A DNA stretch of 64,000 nucleotides from Flavobacterium pallidum. Its GTDB lineage: Bacteria; Bacteroidota; Bacteroidia; Flavobacteriales; Flavobacteriaceae. Position 1 is the stretch's first letter. Every line of letters begins with the position of its first letter. The notes below the pieces were generated by a model. It was not told the DNA's origin, ran no database searches, and saw only the letters and a list, made by a program, of their open reading frames with translations. The stretch covers positions 1,922,001 through 1,986,000 of the forward strand of contig NZ_CP029187.1 in NCBI RefSeq assembly GCF_003097535.1, given 5' to 3'. Below are positions 60,250 to 64,000 of the stretch, piece by piece. The position numbers were made by a program, and so were the translations under genes.

Positions 60250-61110
60250 ATGGGATTATTAGATGATTTGAAAGTGCAATACCGGATGGGCGGGATTACC
60301 CAGCGCCTGATTTTCTGGAATATCGGTATTTTCCTTATTTCATTGTTCTTTTATGAATTTCGCCTGGGGGTTTTCATTTTTCCCGATTGGCTGGCGTTGT
60401 CATCAGACCCGCTTACCGTAGCAATTCATCCCTGGACATTAATCAGTTATGCCTTTTTGCACAGCGGATTCCTTCATCTGCTGTTTAATATGCTCGTGTT
60501 GAATTATTCCGGCATGTTATTCCTTACATTTTTCAAAGAAAAGCAGTTGGTTGGATTGTATATTCTGAGTGCGGTATTTTCGGGAATCGTTTTTAGTACG
60601 GCCTATTTCCTTATGGGGCAACAGTCTACAATTGTAGGCGCTTCGGCAGCAATTATGGCGGTACTGATGGCGACCACTACCTACAGCCCGAAAATGCCGA
60701 TACGATTGCTTTTAATCGGAAGGGTGCAATTATGGCATATGACGGCAGTGATCCTGATTATAGACTTAATGCAACTCATGATCGAAAATACCGGTGGCCA
60801 CATATCACACCTTGCCGGCGCTTTTTTCGGATTTATATATATTAAAATGCTGCAAAATGGCACCGATCTCAGTAAAATTATTACGGGCATTTCTGACTGG
60901 GTTGTGAACATTTCCAAACCATCAAATCCAAAGCCATTTAAAAAAGTCCATCGCAATTACAACACAAAGCAAAACCCAACCGCATCTAAACTCATCGGCA
61001 GGGATAAAAAACAGCAGCAAATTGATGATATTCTTGATAAGATCAGCCGTTCCGGTTATGAGAGCCTGACTCAGGAAGAGAAGGATTTTCTGTTCAATGC
61101 CGGAAAATAA
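60250..61110 (+). CDS. Rhomboid family protein 2 with C-terminal extension
   Basis: 286 residues. Rhomboid core with six helices, Ser in IVGASAAIMAVLM (GASA rather than GASG) and His in GGHISHLAGAFFGF. A cytoplasmic tail (~220-286) ends QQQIDDILDKISRSGYESLT then QEEKDFLFNAGK, a conserved motif of Bacteroidota rhomboids (DUF6576-like). Directly follows rhomboid 1, and the two may form a pair. Confidence 0.85.
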   Translation: MGLLDDLKVQYRMGGITQRLIFWNIGIFLISLFFYEFRLGVFIFPDWLALSSDPLTVAIHPWTLISYAFLHSGFLHLLFNMLVLNYSGMLFLTFFKEKQLVGLYILSAVFSGIVFSTAYFLMGQQSTIVGASAAIMAVLMATTTYSPKMPIRLLLIGRVQLWHMTAVILIIDLMQLMIENTGGHISHLAGAFFGFIYIKMLQNGTDLSKIITGISDWVVNISKPSNPKPFKKVHRNYNTKQNPTASKLIGRDKKQQQIDDILDKISRSGYESLTQEEKDFLFNAGK

Positions 61111-61170
61111 TTTCCCAAGTCACTAATTGTTTGTAGATTAGTACGGTTTTCGGCCAACCCATACGCACCA

Positions 61171-62226
61171 ATGAAAAATCTTTCGTTATTCAATAAAATC
61201 ATGTTCGTGTGCAACATTGTCCTGGCATGCTGCACTTTCATGGCGTATCTGTTGCCGTTTATGGCTCCAAAACTTTTTCCGTTCCTGTCGGTATTCACGC
61301 TTTGCCTGCCATTGATATTGGTGCTCAATCTGCTGTTTTTTTGCTATTGGGTAGTGCAGTTCAAAAGGCAAATGCTATTGTCGGGAATTGCATTGCTGAT
61401 TGGGATTACCTTCATCAATAAGTTTTATAAATTTTCAGCACCGGATTATACGCCGGCCGATGGCGATTTTAGCGTGATGAGTTATAATGTGCGCCTTTTT
61501 AATAAATTCGAATGGTCGGAAAAGGAAACGGTGCCGATTGAAATTTCAGATTTCGTAAAGGAAAAAAAACCAGCACTGCTTTGCATACAGGAATTCTCAA
61601 ATGCCAGGGACTTTGATTATTCGGCTTTCCCGCATCGTTTTATTTTTTCAAATGGAAAAAAAATTAAGACCGGGCAGGCCATTTTTTCAAAGTTTAAAAT
61701 CATCAATACCGGAAATATCGAGTTCCCCGATTCAAACAACAACGCCATATTTGCGGATATCATCAAAGGAAAAGATACGATCAGGGTCTATAATATGCAC
61801 CTGCAATCCATCAAGATCAGCCCCGATGTGCATGATATTTCTGAAGACATCAACGAAATCGACAAAAAGAAATCAGAAATGATGTTCAGGCGCATTGGCA
61901 AAGCTTTCAGGAAACAGCAGCTCCAGGCCGAAATCATCATGAAACACAAGCAAAACTGCAAATACCCGATCATCATTTGCGGTGATATGAACAACAGTGC
62001 GTTTTCATATGTTTATAGAAATATCAAAGGCGACCTTAACGATTGTTTCGTCGAAGCCGGGAAAGGGTTCGGGAAGACTTACGATTTCAATTATTATCCG
62101 GCAAGGATCGATTATGTTTTTGCCGATGAGAAGTTTGAGGTAAAAATGTTTAGCAGTTATCCGGAGATTGTAGATTCGGATCATTTTCCGGTGATGGCGG
62201 TGTTGTCTGATAAAAAGCAGCAGTAA
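61171..62226 (+). CDS. Membrane protein with endonuclease/exonuclease/phosphatase domain
   Basis: 351 residues: three hydrophobic helices in residues 1-90, then an EEP domain from ~100 (FSVMSYNVRLFNKF, LLCIQEF, IICGDMNNSAFSYVY, DSDHFPVMAVL, holding the Asn, Glu, Asp-x-Asn and Asp-His residues). The active site should face the periplasm. Such proteins follow rhomboid and mutL genes in flavobacteria. The substrate (nucleic acid, lipid phosphate) is not known. Confidence 0.85.
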   Translation: MKNLSLFNKIMFVCNIVLACCTFMAYLLPFMAPKLFPFLSVFTLCLPLILVLNLLFFCYWVVQFKRQMLLSGIALLIGITFINKFYKFSAPDYTPADGDFSVMSYNVRLFNKFEWSEKETVPIEISDFVKEKKPALLCIQEFSNARDFDYSAFPHRFIFSNGKKIKTGQAIFSKFKIINTGNIEFPDSNNNAIFADIIKGKDTIRVYNMHLQSIKISPDVHDISEDINEIDKKKSEMMFRRIGKAFRKQQLQAEIIMKHKQNCKYPIIICGDMNNSAFSYVYRNIKGDLNDCFVEAGKGFGKTYDFNYYPARIDYVFADEKFEVKMFSSYPEIVDSDHFPVMAVLSDKKQQ

Positions 62227-62268
62227 GCAATGGCCGTGGGCAGTGTGCCAACTGTAAACTGAGACTGC

Positions 62269-62886
62269 TTACTTTACTTCCTGTCTTTTCAAATAATCCA
62301 AAGCGTGCCTGCCTTCATTAAAGAGCAGGTCCAAAATGCTAAGGTTGTTTATAAATCCATGCTTTTCTCCGAAAACCTGCGTGTAAGGCTCTAATTGCAT
62401 CTTATCTTTTTTTCCATTGGCGAGGTACCGGAAATCCTGAAATGTTTCAACGTCCTTAAAATATTCTTCGGTTTTCGAATAGCGGAAATCCATGCGCAGG
62501 CATTTGCTTCCAATGTCCATAGTATCCAGATTCAGGTCCATCAGGAAGGTGTATTTTTTTTCAAAAACCGGCATTATCGCATCTTCAAAATATTCAAAGA
62601 AAGGCGAACTCCTGTAGGCTGCTTCCAAGGACTTGAAATGCTGTTTCTGCCAGTCGAATGCCGTCTCTAATTTGATATCCCGCGTTTTCTGGTGTGCATT
62701 TTCCCTAGAATGTTTCACAGGAATGTTTAACAACTGTATCCCGTTCGGGCTGTAAATGTACATCCTGTTGCGATTCGTCTGTTTCTGGAAATTGTCATCC
62801 ATTTCCAGAGTCACCGCCTCTGCCTGGGCCATTGCCGCAAAAGAAGAGATGCTTGGGAAATATGTTGGATGGATGAGGATGGGCAT
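62269..62886 (-). CDS. WbqC-like family protein
   Basis: 205 residues from MPILIHPTYFPSISSFAAMA; the start at 62886 is preferred because codons upstream (SKQSKNPSSPN) come from the adjacent inverted repeat. Contains PTYFPSI and the QKQTNRNRMYIYSPNGIQLLNIPVKH and HFKSLEAAYRSSPFFEYFEDAI segments of the WbqC family, linked to surface polysaccharide clusters but of unknown activity. Confidence 0.85.
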   Translation of the reverse strand: MPILIHPTYFPSISSFAAMAQAEAVTLEMDDNFQKQTNRNRMYIYSPNGIQLLNIPVKHSRENAHQKTRDIKLETAFDWQKQHFKSLEAAYRSSPFFEYFEDAIMPVFEKKYTFLMDLNLDTMDIGSKCLRMDFRYSKTEEYFKDVETFQDFRYLANGKKDKMQLEPYTQVFGEKHGFINNLSILDLLFNEGRHALDYLKRQEVK

Positions 62887-62890
62887 ATTT

Positions 62891-62972
62891 GGACTACTTG
62901 GATTTTTAGACTGCTTAGACATTTTAGACTTTCCGATTTTTAGACAAGTCTAAGAAGTCCAAAAATCCAAGA
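62891..62972. repeat. Long imperfect inverted repeat
   Basis: The left arm around 62891-62920 (GGACTACTTGGATTTTTAGA, continuing CTGCTTAGAC) matches the reverse complement of 62943-62972 with only a few mismatches over about 30 bp, leaving a ~22-base loop. It spans the upstream part of the WbqC-like gene and the gap to lepB. Confidence 0.75.
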
Positions 62973-62986
62973 AGTCTAATGCAATC

Positions 62987-64000
62987 TTAAGTTGTTTTTT
63001 CTTTCTTCCTGTTCATAAAAAAACTGATCCCGAAATAGGCGGCCAGTGCGATCAGGAAAAACTTAAAATACGAATAAGGCTCGCCGCTGCCGCCAACAGT
63101 CGTGAAAAGCCTGTCCCAACGGATGCTCCAGTTCTTGAACCCGTCATTGATGCCATCAATACTCATCCAGATGAATACGGGTTTGCCGACGATATGGTCT
63201 TCAGGTACAAAGCCCCAATAGCGGCTGTCTTCTGATTTGTTGCGATTGTCTCCCATCATCCAGTAATAATTCATTTTGAAGGTATAAGTGGTCGCTGGCT
63301 TATCGTTAATGAAGATCTGGCTGCCTTTCACTTCAAGCTTATTATTTTCATATACGGATATAATGCGCTTGTAAAGCGGCAGGTTTCCCATTGTCAATTG
63401 TACTGTGGCATCGCGCTTGGGAATCGTAATCGGGCCGAAATTATCTTCACCCCATTTGGAATCGTGCGGGAAAACGCGCGGGTCGTTGGTTGCTGGCTTA
63501 TATCGTATTACAGAATCGATTGTTGGATTTTTCCGCAATGTCTCTGCTTCCTTCAAGGTCAGGTTTGCGAAATTTTCCGGCTCATATTGTTCCTGGGCAA
63601 AAATCCCGGCTTTTTGTATCACTGAAGCCGGTAATCCGCGCGGGCCGGTATATACCATATTTTCCTTAGCTCCTGTAAGGTATGGCCTGATCATATTGAA
63701 TTGATCATCAGAAGTCACCTGTACTTTGTATGCGCGTTGGTAGTCATTTGTGCCTAAGGTTTTCAGTAATTCGCTGCTCACGCCTTCCTTAGCAGCAAAT
63801 ATCCTGTGCATATACTGTACTTTTGCCCTGTCAGAATACTGCATTTCCTTGCCATTCACAAACAGTATGCCGTCTTTCGCCTGTACCATATCACCCGGTG
63901 TGCCCACGCAGCGTTTCACATAATTCGACTTTTTATCAATCGGCTTTACAACCGCCTTGCGCCCGCTTTTATCAAAAAAGACATGCACTGTATCCACTGG
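62987..64000 (-). CDS. lepB: Signal peptidase I, N-terminus outside window
   Basis: Open from the window end to a stop at 62987 (337 codons visible). The general-base Lys lies in NYVKRCVGTPGD; box E is MMGDNRNKSEDSRYWGFVPEDHIVGKP, and a C-terminal hydrophobic helix (YFKFFLIALAAYFGISFFMN) precedes a basic tail. The Ser nucleophile must lie upstream, outside. Bacteroidota LepB has a large insertion between the Lys region and box E, as seen here (~residues 60-210). Cleaves signal peptides at the inner membrane. Confidence 0.92.
   Translation of the reverse strand, partial: PVDTVHVFFDKSGRKAVVKPIDKKSNYVKRCVGTPGDMVQAKDGILFVNGKEMQYSDRAKVQYMHRIFAAKEGVSSELLKTLGTNDYQRAYKVQVTSDDQFNMIRPYLTGAKENMVYTGPRGLPASVIQKAGIFAQEQYEPENFANLTLKEAETLRKNPTIDSVIRYKPATNDPRVFPHDSKWGEDNFGPITIPKRDATVQLTMGNLPLYKRIISVYENNKLEVKGSQIFINDKPATTYTFKMNYYWMMGDNRNKSEDSRYWGFVPEDHIVGKPVFIWMSIDGINDGFKNWSIRWDRLFTTVGGSGEPYSYFKFFLIALAAYFGISFFMNRKKEKTT

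Overview
This window looks like a Flavobacterium-type chromosome (Bacteroidota). The support is: many genes preceded by the Bacteroidota -7 element TAnnTTTG instead of sigma-70 boxes; lipoproteins, a TonB receptor and a TonB protein of Bacteroidota type; a MerR-crtI-crtB-crtZ carotenoid cluster; transketolase split into two genes; and a recF / TPR protein / ribH / mutL / rhomboid / rhomboid / WbqC / lepB run that I recall from flavobacteria. No rRNA, CRISPR array or intact insertion sequence was seen.

Layout. 0-3.6 kb: small envelope proteins of unknown role. 3.6-14.3 kb: a minus-strand type I restriction-modification operon, hsdM-hsdS-(DUF262/DUF1524)-(DUF262)-hsdR, in which two AT-rich DUF262 genes sit between the specificity and restriction subunits; this is the clearest defence locus. 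14.3-17.4 kb: a region of small orphan genes with an 11-bp tandem repeat array and GC-rich hairpins. 17.5-27 kb: mostly housekeeping (MATE pump, 23S rRNA pseudouridine synthase, GH30 glycosidase, split transketolase, FKBP-type isomerase lipoprotein, S4 protein, phosphoribosyltransferase, shikimate kinase). 27.1-27.9 kb: two identical tRNA-Lys genes and a tRNA-Leu, followed by a structured non-coding stretch with a duplicated tRNA 3' end, palindromes and repeated hairpins. 28-31.7 kb: carotenoid cluster headed by a CarH/LitR-like regulator. 31.7-33.8 kb: sigma/putative anti-sigma/DUF4252 operon. 35.4-41.6 kb: a vitamin B12 uptake locus: a cobalamin riboswitch controls a BtuB-like receptor and a BtuG-like propeller lipoprotein, and divergent genes encode a BtuFCD-like ABC transporter. 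41.7-64 kb: mainly housekeeping (methyltransferases, MFS transporter, TonB, ECF sigma factor, glycosyltransferases, murB, asnB, recF, ribH, mutL, rhomboids, WbqC-like protein, signal peptidase I cut by the window end).

How the parts connect. HsdM, HsdS and HsdR should form a type I enzyme, and the DUF262 proteins are probably co-transcribed accessory nucleases. The B12 locus would move cobalamin across both membranes under riboswitch feedback. The carotenoid regulator keeps the W-x9-EH signature of adenosylcobalamin photoreceptors, so B12 supply and pigment control may be linked. All functions are read from sequence motifs and recalled family knowledge; no database search was run.
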